Shown: positions 42,544-51,716, numbered from the stretch's first letter. The stretch is 55,464 bases of DNA from an uncultured Oscillospiraceae bacterium (GCA_910587835.1 CAJUNQ010000065.1:1-55464); one strand, 5' to 3'. Program-made: numbers and translations. The notes: generated by a model not told the origin, from the sequence alone.

Positions 42544-44280
42544 TTACTCAGCGGGATAGAGCTTTTCCAGCTCGTCGATGGTCTCCTGTCCGCCGGCATT
42601 CAGCCACTCGGTTACAAACTGGTCAAAGTGGTCCACAGGCTTCACGCCGGTGATGATGTCGGTGAACTCCTGCAGCACCATGTCGCCCAGCACAGAGGAA
42701 TTCTGCACCCAGATGTCGGGAATGTCGTTGGCCATAATGTTGACCACTTCCTCACCAGCCGCCTGGTGGGCCAGGTCAATGGGCATGGAGCCGTAGGGGC
42801 TGATCTGTCCCCAGGTGCCGTAGGCGTTGGTGTCGTCCTTCAGGGGGCCGTCGCCATAGCCAAAGCCGGTGGAGTAGTTATAATACTGCAGCGCGGTGCC
42901 GCCCAGAGAGTCGCCGGAGCCTGCGTCGATAGCAGCCAGCACCTGCTCGGAGAACAGCTCGGTAGGAATGCCGATGAAGATGGGGCAGAAGCGGTACTGC
43001 TCGTCAGCCCAGTAGGTCTTGAAGTCCTCCTCGCTGCCGCTGATGGCAGTCTTCTCGTAGAGGTTCAGGATCTTGATAAGGGCCTCGGGGTTCTCGCACT
43101 TGGAGCTGATCATGAACAGATCGCCGGTCTGGTTGCTGAGGACGCCCATCTGGGGCTTTATGCCGTCCACCACAGGAATCCGGTAGGGCCGGGTGATGAC
43201 GCCGTCGGCCTGATAGGTCAGGTTGAAGGGATGCCAGTCGCCCCAGCAGGCATGATACATCATGCCGATTTTGCCGGTGGCCACGTCGGTCTCCATGTTG
43301 GACACGTCCTTCACCACGAACTCGGGGTCAATCAGGCCCTCGTCATACATCTGCTTGGCCACGGTCAAAGCGTCCTTGCAGGCGGGATTCAGGTAGGAGT
43401 TGGTGATCTTGCCGTCCTCGCCCCGGTAGAAGATGCCGGTGCTCTGGAAAGCGGGCACGCCATAGGCCGCGAACAGGCCGTTCAGGGTGCCGTAGTTGTT
43501 CTGCAGAACATCGCCGGCCATGCCAAAGCCATAGGTATCGTCCACGCCGTTGCCGTCCGGGTCTTCCTTGGTGAACTTGCGGGCCAGCTCTACCATCTCC
43601 TCCACTGTGGTGGGAGGCTCAGACTTGGTGTTCTCCAGCCAGTCGTCCCGAATCCACAGGTTAAAGGCCTGGTGGAAGTTGTCTACCATATAGGGGTAGG
43701 CGTACATTTTGCCGTCGAACTTTACGCCCTCAAAGCAGTCGGGGAACTGCTCCTCATAGGCCTTTACCGCGTCGGAGGCATACTGGTCGTAGACGCCGGT
43801 GATGTCCATAATATAGCCGGCCTCATAGGCCTGCTTGAAGTAGGTGTGGTCGCTGTGGCGGAACACGTCCGGCAGGTCGTCGGAGGCCAGCAGGGTGTTC
43901 AGCTTGTTGTTGTAGGCGTCGGTGCTGATATCGGCGGTAAAGGCAATCTCTACGTCGATGTTCAGGTCGTCCTTGATCTTGCGGGTCCACACATTGTTCT
44001 CAAAGGTGTCCCCATCCTTGAACTGCTGCACCGCAGAGGACTGCATGCCCACGGTGATGGTGACAGGCTCGGCATAGGGGGCGAGGGGGCCGTCGTCAGG
44101 GTTGCCGGTCTCGCCGGTCCCGCTGCTTTCCGCCTCTCCCGAGGACCCGGAGGCCTCAGAGGACTCCGGCTTGGAGGAGGAGCTGCCAGAGCTGGAATCG
44201 CCGCCGCAGGCCGCCAGGCTGACCAGCAGGCACAGGGCCAGCAGCAAAGTCAGCACACGCTTGCTCAGTTTGGTTTTCAT
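42544..44280 (-). CDS. Extracellular solute-binding lipoprotein (LipO/family 1-like)
   Basis: A 578-residue lipoprotein. The signal peptide ends at LAAC with C25 as the lipidated cysteine. A Ser/Gly/Glu-rich linker (about 26-60) follows, then a two-lobed binding domain. The size matches binding proteins paired with LplB/LplC permeases, which usually import oligosaccharides. The ATG at 44280 has GGAAAGAG upstream; an ATG four codons earlier has its site too close. It is the second gene of the LacI-linked operon. The ligand cannot be inferred with certainty. Confidence 0.93.
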   Translation of the reverse strand: MKTKLSKRVLTLLLALCLLVSLAACGGDSSSGSSSSKPESSEASGSSGEAESSGTGETGNPDDGPLAPYAEPVTITVGMQSSAVQQFKDGDTFENNVWTRKIKDDLNIDVEIAFTADISTDAYNNKLNTLLASDDLPDVFRHSDHTYFKQAYEAGYIMDITGVYDQYASDAVKAYEEQFPDCFEGVKFDGKMYAYPYMVDNFHQAFNLWIRDDWLENTKSEPPTTVEEMVELARKFTKEDPDGNGVDDTYGFGMAGDVLQNNYGTLNGLFAAYGVPAFQSTGIFYRGEDGKITNSYLNPACKDALTVAKQMYDEGLIDPEFVVKDVSNMETDVATGKIGMMYHACWGDWHPFNLTYQADGVITRPYRIPVVDGIKPQMGVLSNQTGDLFMISSKCENPEALIKILNLYEKTAISGSEEDFKTYWADEQYRFCPIFIGIPTELFSEQVLAAIDAGSGDSLGGTALQYYNYSTGFGYGDGPLKDDTNAYGTWGQISPYGSMPIDLAHQAAGEEVVNIMANDIPDIWVQNSSVLGDMVLQEFTDIITGVKPVDHFDQFVTEWLNAGGQETIDELEKLYPAE

Positions 44281-44342
44281 GTCTCTTTCCATCCTTTCAT
44301 TTCAGGGTTGCTTGGGTCCGCAGAGCCCGGCGCTGCCGTGGC

Positions 44343-45224
44343 TTACGGACGGATCTCATAGCGGACGAAAGCGAAGCTTTTGCTGTCAGGAGACCAGGAG
44401 TTCACATTGATGGTCCCCTGCCCGCCAAAGAGGGACACAATGGTCTTGAGGGGGCCGCCGGCCGCAGGCATCAGCTTCAGCTCCACGTCCTTGTGGGGGA
44501 CGTGCTCGTGGGGCTCTACATCGCCTTTGCGATAGCCCAGCATGACCACCCACTGGCGGTCCGGAGAGATGTGAGGGAACCAGATGTTCCAGTCCTCCTC
44601 AAAGGTCATCTGGGTCTGCTCCGACCCATCCGCCCGCATACGGAAGGCCTGCATCAGCCCTGCCCGCACCGAGTTGAACCAAATGTACTCTCCGGCGCTG
44701 TCATACTCCGGGCCATCGTTCAGGCCCGGCGCGTCGGTCAGCCGGGTCTCCTCGCCGCCCTCCGCCGGAATGGTGTAGACGTCAAACTCGCCGTTTCGCT
44801 GGGCGCAGTAGGCAAGCGTCTTTCCATCCGGGGACCAGCCGTGGAGATAGCTGGGCGCCAGAGGCGTCACCAGCCGGGGAACGCCCCCGGTAATGGGCAC
44901 GGTGTAAATCCGGGACTGGCGGTCCTCTTTGACGCCGTGGCTGACGGCAATGCTCTGGCCATCGGCGGAGAGAACGTGGTCGTTATTACAGTTCCCCACA
45001 AAGCCTGTGTCTATCAGCGTGCTCTCGCCGGTTTTCAGGCAGAAGCGGTAGACCCGCCCCTCGCTGTTATAGACCAGAAAGCTGCCGTCCGGCGACCAGT
45101 TGGGAGCCTCGATAAGGTACTCGAATTCCGCCAGAGTCTCACACTCGCCGGCGTCCATATGGTACACCTGGAGGATGGAACGGTCGCGGGAGCGGTCCCA
45201 CAGATCAACTTTGTCTTGTGCCAA
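44343..45224 (-). CDS. Cytosolic beta-propeller protein (PD40/TolB-like)
   Basis: A 293-residue protein made of about six blade repeats with WSPDG-type turns: PNWSPDGSFLVY, LSADGQSIAV, GWSPDGKTLAY, YDSAGEYIWF, ISPDRQWVVML and SWSPDSKSFAF. It has no signal peptide. Similar propellers include oligogalacturonate lyase and TolB. HEHVPHKDVELK carries clustered histidines that could bind metal. Whether it is a lyase or a binding protein is unknown. The TTG at 45224 has AAGGAG ten bases upstream. First gene of the importer operon, directly under the LacI-type operator/promoter. Confidence 0.82.
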   Translation of the reverse strand: MAQDKVDLWDRSRDRSILQVYHMDAGECETLAEFEYLIEAPNWSPDGSFLVYNSEGRVYRFCLKTGESTLIDTGFVGNCNNDHVLSADGQSIAVSHGVKEDRQSRIYTVPITGGVPRLVTPLAPSYLHGWSPDGKTLAYCAQRNGEFDVYTIPAEGGEETRLTDAPGLNDGPEYDSAGEYIWFNSVRAGLMQAFRMRADGSEQTQMTFEEDWNIWFPHISPDRQWVVMLGYRKGDVEPHEHVPHKDVELKLMPAAGGPLKTIVSLFGGQGTINVNSWSPDSKSFAFVRYEIRP

Positions 45225-45359
45225 TCGCTTTCAACTCCTTTTCCTCCGGAAAGGGCCGGGTCTGGGAAAAACTTCCGAAAATCCGGCATTTTTGGGCCTT
45301 CCGGCTATTTTATGCGCCCTTCGACGGTATGTTGTCCAGCAGGGCTATTCATCGGGTTC

Positions 45360-45388
45360 ATTATATCATGATAAACGCGCGTTTGCAA
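45360..45388 (-). promoter_or_regulatory. Promoter with embedded LacI-type operator (site 1)
   Basis: On the minus strand TTGCAA (45388-45383), 17 bp, TATAAT (45365-45360). The palindrome AAACGCGCGTTT (45373-45384), within ATAAACGCGCGTTTGC (45371-45386), covers the spacer and the -35 edge. Repressor bound there would block polymerase. It drives the propeller/binding-protein/permease operon. Confidence 0.75.
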
Positions 45389-45489
45389 GAGGCAAAATAC
45401 GATTTAGCATATATGTACTTATTCTATGAGTTCATTTTGTGCATAACTTACAATCATACGTTTTCACACCTCTTTTTCAGCGATTCCTC

Positions 45490-45543
45490 TTGACAGCTAA
45501 AAGCCAAAAGTGCTAGTATATTTCTGCGTGAATGCGTGTTTAT
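45490..45543 (+). promoter_or_regulatory. lacI-type gene promoter with operator site 2
   Basis: TTGACA (45490-45495), 18 bp, TAGTAT (45514-45519). The operator-like GTGAATGCGTGTTTAT (45528-45543) lies at the expected transcription start. A second possible promoter, TTTACT, 17 bp, TAAAAT (45612-45640), lies nearer the gene. Confidence 0.6.
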
Positions 45544-45678
45544 ATTCTTTTGCCACCTCCTACTTCCTTCCCATTTTCCGCCGCAATATCACAAAGCTTC
45601 TTCTATACCACTTTACTTTTCTGCCCGTATGTACTAAAATATAAACAGCTATGAACAAGTCAGAAGGAGCGCGGCAGC

Positions 45679-46722
45679 ATGAAACGAATCAGCAGCAACG
45701 ACATTGCCCGGCTGGCGGGAGTATCCCGCAGCACAGTGAGCCGGGTAATAAACGGGTATTCCAACGTTCCCCCCGAGACCTATGAACGGGTGATGAAGGT
45801 CATTAAAGAGCACCACTACTATCCCCAGATTTCCGCCCGGGTTCTTTCGGGCAAAAGCACCAACACCATCGGCCTGTTCTGGGTGGGCCGCAGCCGTTTG
45901 GCTATGGACCCTTTGACCAGCCAGTATTTTATGCTGATGGTGGACGCCGCCGCGGAGCGGGGCTATCTGGTGCTGGCCTGCTTTCTGGACGATCTTGAGG
46001 AGAAGTCCAATGTGCAGAACGTGCGGAAAATCTTTATGGAGGGGCGCATTGACGCGGGCATTTTCATCGGCGTCAGCAACACCGAGCCCCTTTTGGACGA
46101 GCTGCTGGAAATGGACAAGATTGTGGGCATCTTCGACTACTTCCATGAGGGAGAGGACCAGCCCCACCGCATTTCCTCCAATTTTGAGCGGGACTCCGGG
46201 GAGGCGGTCATCGACTATCTGTACAGCCTGGGGCACCGGAAAATTGCGGTGATTGACGGGGACCTGAGCCGCCTGAGCTGCATCCACCGCCACGAGAGCT
46301 ACATGCGGGGCATGCTGAAGCACCGGCTGACCCTGAAAAACAAGTGGATGGCCTATGGCGGCATTGAGGAGAAGACCGGCTACCCTGCCGCCAAGCAGCT
46401 GCTGGAGGGCTGTATGGACGACCTGCCCACAGCGGTCTGCGCCAACAACGACGGGGTGGCTTTTGGGGTCTACCGGGCCTGCGCCGAGCTGGGGCTGCGC
46501 ATTCCGGAGGACATCTCGGTGGTGGGCATGGACGCCCGGCCTGAGGGCAAAACCACTTCTCCCCCGCTGACCTCCTATGCCTATGACTTCCATCAGCTGT
46601 TTTCCTCTTTGATCTACCGGGTGATTGACACCATTGAGGAAAAGCCCGACGTGCCCCAGGTGGAGTTCTTCCCTGGCACCCTGTTGTGCCGGGGGTCCTG
46701 CGCCCCGCCCAGAACGGAATAA
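45679..46722 (+). CDS. LacI family transcriptional regulator
   Basis: A 347-residue repressor-type regulator. The N-terminal helix-turn-helix (residues 2-60: SSNDIARLAGVSRSTVSRVINGY) and hinge helix (SARVLSGKS) are followed by a periplasmic-binding-protein-like effector domain. AAGGAG precedes the ATG at 45679. It is divergent from the importer operon and runs toward a VOC gene and an SDR gene. Three similar operator-like palindromes (45371, 45528, 46719) suggest that it controls itself and both flanking operons. The inducer is unknown. Confidence 0.95.
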   Translation: MKRISSNDIARLAGVSRSTVSRVINGYSNVPPETYERVMKVIKEHHYYPQISARVLSGKSTNTIGLFWVGRSRLAMDPLTSQYFMLMVDAAAERGYLVLACFLDDLEEKSNVQNVRKIFMEGRIDAGIFIGVSNTEPLLDELLEMDKIVGIFDYFHEGEDQPHRISSNFERDSGEAVIDYLYSLGHRKIAVIDGDLSRLSCIHRHESYMRGMLKHRLTLKNKWMAYGGIEEKTGYPAAKQLLEGCMDDLPTAVCANNDGVAFGVYRACAELGLRIPEDISVVGMDARPEGKTTSPPLTSYAYDFHQLFSSLIYRVIDTIEEKPDVPQVEFFPGTLLCRGSCAPPRTE

Positions 46723-46734
46723 ACACGCGTTCAT
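46719..46734 (+). promoter_or_regulatory. LacI-type operator (site 3)
   Basis: ATAAACACGCGTTCAT overlaps the stop codon of the LacI gene, 60 bp upstream of the second VOC gene. It matches the complement of site 2 at 14 of 16 positions and site 1 at 12 of 16. Confidence 0.6.
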
Positions 46735-46795
46735 TCTACATGTCTCAACCATAGTAAAAGCATCTTTGCAATCAGCAGAAAGCGAGGACTCAAAA

Positions 46796-47257
46796 ATGGC
46801 AGGAATAATCAATAACAATCTGTTGGCCCAGGTGGGCTTCATCGTTCGCGACATTGAGACCACCAAGCGGAAATTCGCGGAGTTTTTCGGCGTGCCCGTG
46901 CCCGACCACTTTGACGGCGGCAAGTATGAGGTGACCGGTACGACAGTAGAGGGCCAGCCCGCCCCGGACGCCAACTGCTGGATGGCCTTTTTCGACGTGG
47001 GCCCCGGCATTCAGATCGAGCTCATTCAGCCCAACGGTGTTAAAAGCACCTGGCAGGACTTTTTGGACCAGCACGGGGAGGGCATTCATCACATCGCCTT
47101 CCAGGTGAAGGGGATGGACGAGAAAATTGCCAGCTGCGAGAATTTCGGCATGAAATGCGTGCAGCGGGGCAAATATGGCGGGGGCAACGGCGAATACGCC
47201 TATATGGACGCCCACGGCGACCTGAAATGCCTGATTGAGCTTTTGGAAAGCTACTGA
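46796..47257 (+). CDS. VOC (glyoxalase-fold) protein 2
   Basis: A 153-residue homologue of the VOC protein at 39807. AQVGFIVRDIETTKRKFAEFFG opens the first module. QIELIQPNG and HGEGIHHIAFQV carry the Glu and His metal ligands. The shared HGxGxHHxxFxV block suggests related substrates, possibly two steps on one compound. GAGGA precedes the ATG at 46796. Operator site 3 lies just upstream and an SDR gene follows after 10 bp. Confidence 0.88.
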   Translation: MAGIINNNLLAQVGFIVRDIETTKRKFAEFFGVPVPDHFDGGKYEVTGTTVEGQPAPDANCWMAFFDVGPGIQIELIQPNGVKSTWQDFLDQHGEGIHHIAFQVKGMDEKIASCENFGMKCVQRGKYGGGNGEYAYMDAHGDLKCLIELLESY

Positions 47258-47267
47258 GGACCGGCCT

Positions 47268-47954
47268 ATGAAGAAGATCATTGTCATCGGCGCCTCTCAG
47301 GGCCTGGGGCTGGCCCTGACCCGCTCTCTGCTGGAGGCGGGCTGTCAGACCGCGGCCGGCGTGCTGGGGGACGAGGCCCTTGCCCCGCTGAAGGAGCAGT
47401 ACCCGGACCAGCTGCTGGTTTTTCCTGGGGACGTGACCGACATGGCCCAGCTGAAAGCCGGAGCCGGCCAGTGTGAGGCCTTTATGGGCCAGGCCGACGC
47501 AGTGTGCGTAGTGGCCGGGGTGCTGCTGCCCAAGGACCGGGTCAAGCTGCTGCACGAATGCGACCTGGCCGAGCTGGAAAAGACCTTTCAGGTGAACACC
47601 TTCGGCCCCATCCGGGCGGCCCAGAGCTTTTTGCCTGTGCTGCGGCCCGGCGGGCAGTTCTTTGTTGTCACCTCTGAGGGGGTGGGCATCAAGAGCTGCG
47701 GCACCTGGGTGCCCTGCTACGGGCTGTCGAAGGCGGCGGCCACCAAGGTCTGCGGCATTCTCAACGCCTCTTATCCTCAAGCGGACTTTTACGCGGTACA
47801 TCCCGGGCGGATGAACACCGAAATGGGGCGTACTACCGCCCAGATTGAGCCGGAGGAGACTGCCGCCTCCATGTGCCGGATGCTGCAGGGAGAGATTCCG
47901 CTGCAGCGGGAGAACTGGTATATTGACTATAAGGGGGAGGCCATGGAGGCCTGA
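47268..47954 (+). CDS. Short-chain dehydrogenase/reductase
   Basis: A 228-residue NAD(P)-dependent oxidoreductase. The Rossmann motif is GASQGLG at 8-14 and the catalytic residues are S136, Y151 and K155 (YGLSK). VNTFGPIRAAQSFLPVL is the helix carrying the family's asparagine region. It probably oxidises or reduces a hydroxyl of the sugar-derived compound processed by the VOC and isomerase proteins. GAGGA precedes the ATG at 47268. The operon ends at the hairpin 47988-48027. Confidence 0.92.
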   Translation: MKKIIVIGASQGLGLALTRSLLEAGCQTAAGVLGDEALAPLKEQYPDQLLVFPGDVTDMAQLKAGAGQCEAFMGQADAVCVVAGVLLPKDRVKLLHECDLAELEKTFQVNTFGPIRAAQSFLPVLRPGGQFFVVTSEGVGIKSCGTWVPCYGLSKAAATKVCGILNASYPQADFYAVHPGRMNTEMGRTTAQIEPEETAASMCRMLQGEIPLQRENWYIDYKGEAMEA

Positions 47955-47987
47955 GAATGGGCCGGCGCTTCTCTCTACAAAGTAAAC

Positions 47988-48027
47988 AAATGACCCTGTC
48001 CGCGGTTCCCGCAGGCAGGGTCATTCT
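47988..48027. terminator. Terminator between the SDR and YesN-type genes
   Basis: AATGACCCTG pairs with CAGGGTCATT and an inner CCGCGG/CCGCAGG part extends it. Moderately T-rich on both strands; it serves two convergent genes. Confidence 0.7.
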
Positions 48028-48135
48028 TATTGGGGGGACAAAAAAGACTATCGCGGAGCCTACCGCGTCGTGTAATACTGCCATTGGGCTTGTGGCGTCT
48101 GCCGGACAACGCCGCTGGTTGGCTGTGCCCCAGAG

Positions 48136-49698
48136 CTATTCGGCACAGGCCGCCTGCTTGCGGTAGGCTGCGGGCGTCTGTCCTGTCTTCTTCTTGAAAA
48201 TGTGGGAGAAGTACGAAAAATTGATATACCCCAGCCGGGCGGAGATCTGGCTTACAGACAGCTGGGTATTTTTCAGCAGGGCGCAGGCTGTCTCCACCCG
48301 ACGCTCCACAATGTAGTCCAGCAGGGTGATGTTCTCCTGCCGCTTGAAGGCGTGGGAGAGATACTCCGGGTTCACCCCCACATAGGCCGCTATGGTGCCC
48401 CGGGACAGGTCGCCATTGATAATGTTGCCGTCAATGTACACCTTCGCCAGGTCCGCCACCGAGCGTTTCTCCCCGCCGGGGTTCAGCTGGGCTCCGGCCT
48501 CCTCCATAATTTCCGCCACCCGGGCCTTCACCTGGCCGGGCTCCAGCTCTGTCTGGGGGCCAATGACATAGCCGCCCTTGCCCCGCCGCTTCATCACCCC
48601 GCCAATCACCCGTTCCAGGTCCTGCCAGAACCAGCACAGCGCCGCCCGGTTCCAGGCCTGACGCTCCACGCAGGCGTCCAGATACTCTCCGATCTTCCCC
48701 ATCAGCTTCTCCGTCTCCCCCACCTCTAGCAGCATGGACCACAGCTGCACCTCCGGCTTGAAGTAGAACACCTCTTGCCGGTCGCTGGTGGCAAGCACCA
48801 CCACGCCCCCCTCCATCTGCTCCTGGCGGCTGAAAAAACGGTACGTCTGCCGGAACTGGGCTGACAGCCTCTCCAGGGGCTGAGGGTCCGCCACGCAGAA
48901 GAACAGGCGGGTATTCAGCCACTCCTGGGCATAGCCGTTCATACACTGACAGTCCCGCACCAGGGGCTCGGTGCCGGCCTCCTCTCCCTGGGGATGGCGG
49001 ATGATATAATAATTGCTGTTGCCCACAAAGGCCGGCAGCACCCCTGTGAGGCCGTCAAAAATGTCCTGGGCAATATTGTTCAGGGCATACCGTATCTCGT
49101 CCCGGCGAAACTGAAACTGGGACTCCTCCGCATAGGGCCGCCAGTGGGAGAACACCAGGGAAAACCGGTCCCCGGCCCGCAGCTCCACCCCCAGCTGCTC
49201 CGCCTCCCGGAGGATGGCCCCCTGATTGTCTGCCACTGTGTTGCTGATCACATTCATCCAGAACTGGTTGACCAGCCCATGCCGCCGCTTCAGCTCCTGG
49301 GCCTGGCTGTCCTGACGGCGCTGCTGGGTGGCTTTCTCCACCGCCATGGCGATCACCTTCTCCATCTCCCCGTGCTGGATGGGCTTGAGCACATAGCCCA
49401 CGCAGCCCAGGGTCAGGGCCCGCTGGCAATAGGCAAACTCCGCGTGGCCGGTGAGCACAAAGCTCACCACAGGCAGGCGGCGTTCCTGTATCCATTCCAG
49501 AATTTCCAGGCCGTTGCGGGAGCCCAGCTCAATGTCGCAGATCATCACATCCACCCGCTCCTTCTCCAGCACCGCCACGGCCTGGTCCACACTGTAGGCT
49601 GTGTGCACCTGGGAAATATTCAGCTTCTCCCAGTCATATTGGGCGCGAATGGTGTTGACGATGAGGATTTCGTCGTCCACGATCAGCAAATGGTTCAT
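48136..49698 (-). CDS. YesN-type response regulator (REC plus AraC HTH)
   Basis: A 520-residue regulator. The receiver domain is at about 1-120, with acceptor D55 in MICDIELGSRNG. A central region of about 270 residues has no motif I recognise. The C-terminal AraC-type double helix-turn-helix (about 410-515) contains GTIAAYVGVNPEYLSHAFKR and LSVSQISARLGYINFSYFSHIFKKKTGQTP. Such regulators usually activate nearby sugar-uptake genes. The ATG at 49698 has AGGAGGAG upstream and overlaps the end of the kinase gene by 4 bp. Confidence 0.95.
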   Translation of the reverse strand: MNHLLIVDDEILIVNTIRAQYDWEKLNISQVHTAYSVDQAVAVLEKERVDVMICDIELGSRNGLEILEWIQERRLPVVSFVLTGHAEFAYCQRALTLGCVGYVLKPIQHGEMEKVIAMAVEKATQQRRQDSQAQELKRRHGLVNQFWMNVISNTVADNQGAILREAEQLGVELRAGDRFSLVFSHWRPYAEESQFQFRRDEIRYALNNIAQDIFDGLTGVLPAFVGNSNYYIIRHPQGEEAGTEPLVRDCQCMNGYAQEWLNTRLFFCVADPQPLERLSAQFRQTYRFFSRQEQMEGGVVVLATSDRQEVFYFKPEVQLWSMLLEVGETEKLMGKIGEYLDACVERQAWNRAALCWFWQDLERVIGGVMKRRGKGGYVIGPQTELEPGQVKARVAEIMEEAGAQLNPGGEKRSVADLAKVYIDGNIINGDLSRGTIAAYVGVNPEYLSHAFKRQENITLLDYIVERRVETACALLKNTQLSVSQISARLGYINFSYFSHIFKKKTGQTPAAYRKQAACAE

Positions 49699-51437
49699 TC
49701 TTCTCCTCCTTTGTCCTTTGGGGACGCTCCCCCGCCTGCGGGAACGCCGATCTCCACCAGGGCTCCCCCCTTTGGCCCTTGGCCTACCCTGACATAGCCC
49801 GCGCCGCCGTAGATCATGGAGAGCCGCTGCTGTACATTGTAGATACCCAGGCATTTCCGCTCCCCGTCAAGGGGGGCCTCTCCCCGCCTCAGGGCCTCCG
49901 CCACCTTTGGGGGAAAGCCCGGCCCGTTGTCCGCCACTGTCACCACCAGATATGGCCCGCTCTCCCGGACATCCAGAGCAGCCGTACAGGCAAGCCTTGT
50001 CACCTGGCTCATGTCAATGGCGTATTTGATGGCGTTCTCCACAAAGGTCTGCACAGCCAGAGGCGGCAGCTTTTTTTGCAGGGCCTGGGGCTCGGCCTGA
50101 ATGCTGTATTCCAGGTTGCAGGGATAGCGAAAACGCTGGATTTCCAGATATTCCTCCACCAGAGTCAGCTCCTCGCTGAGGCTGATCTCCTCCTCCTTGT
50201 TTCTCAGACTGCTGCGGAAGTACCGGCTCAGGTGCATGGTCATCTGCTGCACCAGCTCGGTGTCTCCCGCCTGGGCCAGCTGATAGACCATGTTCAGGGA
50301 GTTCATGAAAAAGTGGGGCTGTATTTGCAGCTGGTAGTATTGCCGGCGAATCCGCTGGCGCTGCAGGCGTTCCTCATACACATCCATTTTCAGCTGCTTG
50401 ATCTCCCCCATCATCAGCTGAAAGGCGGACACCAGCAGCCGCAGCTCCTTATGACTGCCGCCCGCCGGGGGAGGCACGTCCCAGTCGCCGCCGCGCACAC
50501 TGTTCATGGCTTGGATCAGCTCCTCCATGGGCCGCAGAATGCGCCGGCACAGCAGCAATGTCAGCAGCAGAAAAAAGCACAGGGCCCCCAGCATACCGGA
50601 CAGGATGCCGTAGAAGGCCCCGAAGCGCTGGCGGATGCGCTCCTCCTTTACCAGGGCCAACAGAGACAGCTCTCCCCGGCTCAGCCGGCCGCTGGACACC
50701 AGATACCGCTCCCCCTTCAGCTCCACATACTCCCCGCCCTCTTGGGCCTGAAGCGACAGGGGCTGCCGGAACATAGGCGCGGGGTCCAGCACCTGCAGGT
50801 CTCCGCTGGCAAACAGCACATAGTCAATCTGACTGATGCGGGAGTCCTGCAGGGAGGAGAGCAGGGTGTCCACCGTGCACCAGAACCCGGCATAGCCCCC
50901 GCCCACAGACAGGGCCTTGCCAATGACATAGCCCCCTTCCGCTTCCAGGGCGAAATAACCGCTGCGGCTGGCTCCGCTGTCCAGATACTCCACAATGCGC
51001 TCCTTGGCCGAGCTGCGGCAGGCGTAGGTGATTCCGTCCGCATGGGCTGTGAGATATACCTCCTGCTCCGGCAGATAGAGAAAGGTGGCGTCTACTGTGT
51101 TATACTGCCGCACCCCCTGCTGCAGCTGGCGCAGCACGCCCAGCGAGGCGGCGATGTATTCCAGGTCCGTGCTCTCCGGCGAGGCGATGGCCTCCACGCT
51201 CTCCTCCATGGAGGTCAAGGTCAGCAGATACTGGTCAGCGTAGGAGAGCTGATTGTCAATCATATTGCATTGCAGAATGATCACGTTCCGGTTCAGGTCT
51301 GTGGCCTGCCTGCGGGCAATGCGGATGCCGTATATATTCCCCAGGGTGAGCATGACCCCGCACACGCCCCCAAACACGGCCAGAAGCAGCATGAAGTCCG
51401 AGCGGATGGAGCGGTTCTGTGGTTTTTTTCTGAACAT
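49695..51437 (-). CDS. YesM-type sensor histidine kinase
   Basis: A 580-residue membrane kinase. Membrane segments at about 15-38 and 278-298 enclose an extracellular sensor domain. A HAMP-like linker (about 300-350) leads to the His_kinase domain, with H375 in LQIQPHFFMNSLN. The ATPase domain has NAIKYAID and VADNGPGFPP. It senses an extracellular signal, probably a glycan or the state of a binding protein, and phosphorylates the YesN partner. AGGAGGGTC precedes the ATG at 51437. Confidence 0.95.
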   Translation of the reverse strand: MFRKKPQNRSIRSDFMLLLAVFGGVCGVMLTLGNIYGIRIARRQATDLNRNVIILQCNMIDNQLSYADQYLLTLTSMEESVEAIASPESTDLEYIAASLGVLRQLQQGVRQYNTVDATFLYLPEQEVYLTAHADGITYACRSSAKERIVEYLDSGASRSGYFALEAEGGYVIGKALSVGGGYAGFWCTVDTLLSSLQDSRISQIDYVLFASGDLQVLDPAPMFRQPLSLQAQEGGEYVELKGERYLVSSGRLSRGELSLLALVKEERIRQRFGAFYGILSGMLGALCFFLLLTLLLCRRILRPMEELIQAMNSVRGGDWDVPPPAGGSHKELRLLVSAFQLMMGEIKQLKMDVYEERLQRQRIRRQYYQLQIQPHFFMNSLNMVYQLAQAGDTELVQQMTMHLSRYFRSSLRNKEEEISLSEELTLVEEYLEIQRFRYPCNLEYSIQAEPQALQKKLPPLAVQTFVENAIKYAIDMSQVTRLACTAALDVRESGPYLVVTVADNGPGFPPKVAEALRRGEAPLDGERKCLGIYNVQQRLSMIYGGAGYVRVGQGPKGGALVEIGVPAGGGASPKDKGGEE

Positions 51438-51716
51438 GGCTGACCCTCCTGGCGGGAATTTTTATGGCGGCAGAGCTTGGGACAGGATGCTCTGTATATT
51501 CTATGGGGATTGCAGTGCGGCGCAGCAGGTCTGGCCTGCGCTCCGCAGGGTTCCAGGCTTTTGCTGTGAAGATGCTTCGCGGGTTCAGGGCTTCTCCTTG
51601 TGCCCGCCAGAGCACATGATAGCACACCTGGCGGTGGGCAAGTCGCGAAGCCGCGAAGCAACGCGCTACTGGCATCTACACTTTTGGTTTGTTCCCGCGC
51701 AGTGCAGTTTGTGGTT
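51438..51716 (-). other. Long leader of the yesMN-type operon
   Basis: About 270 bp between the promoter at 51717-51744 and the kinase start. GCTTCGCGGCTTCGCGAC repeats near 51640-51660 and several short GC stems are visible. I see no riboswitch consensus and no gene with a ribosome site. Confidence 0.4.

Noticed and set aside
45210..45232. Catabolite-response (cre) site TTGAAAGCGATTGG before the propeller gene
   Set aside because: Only the left half fits the cre consensus, and the sequence is the ribosome-site spacer of the TTG start.
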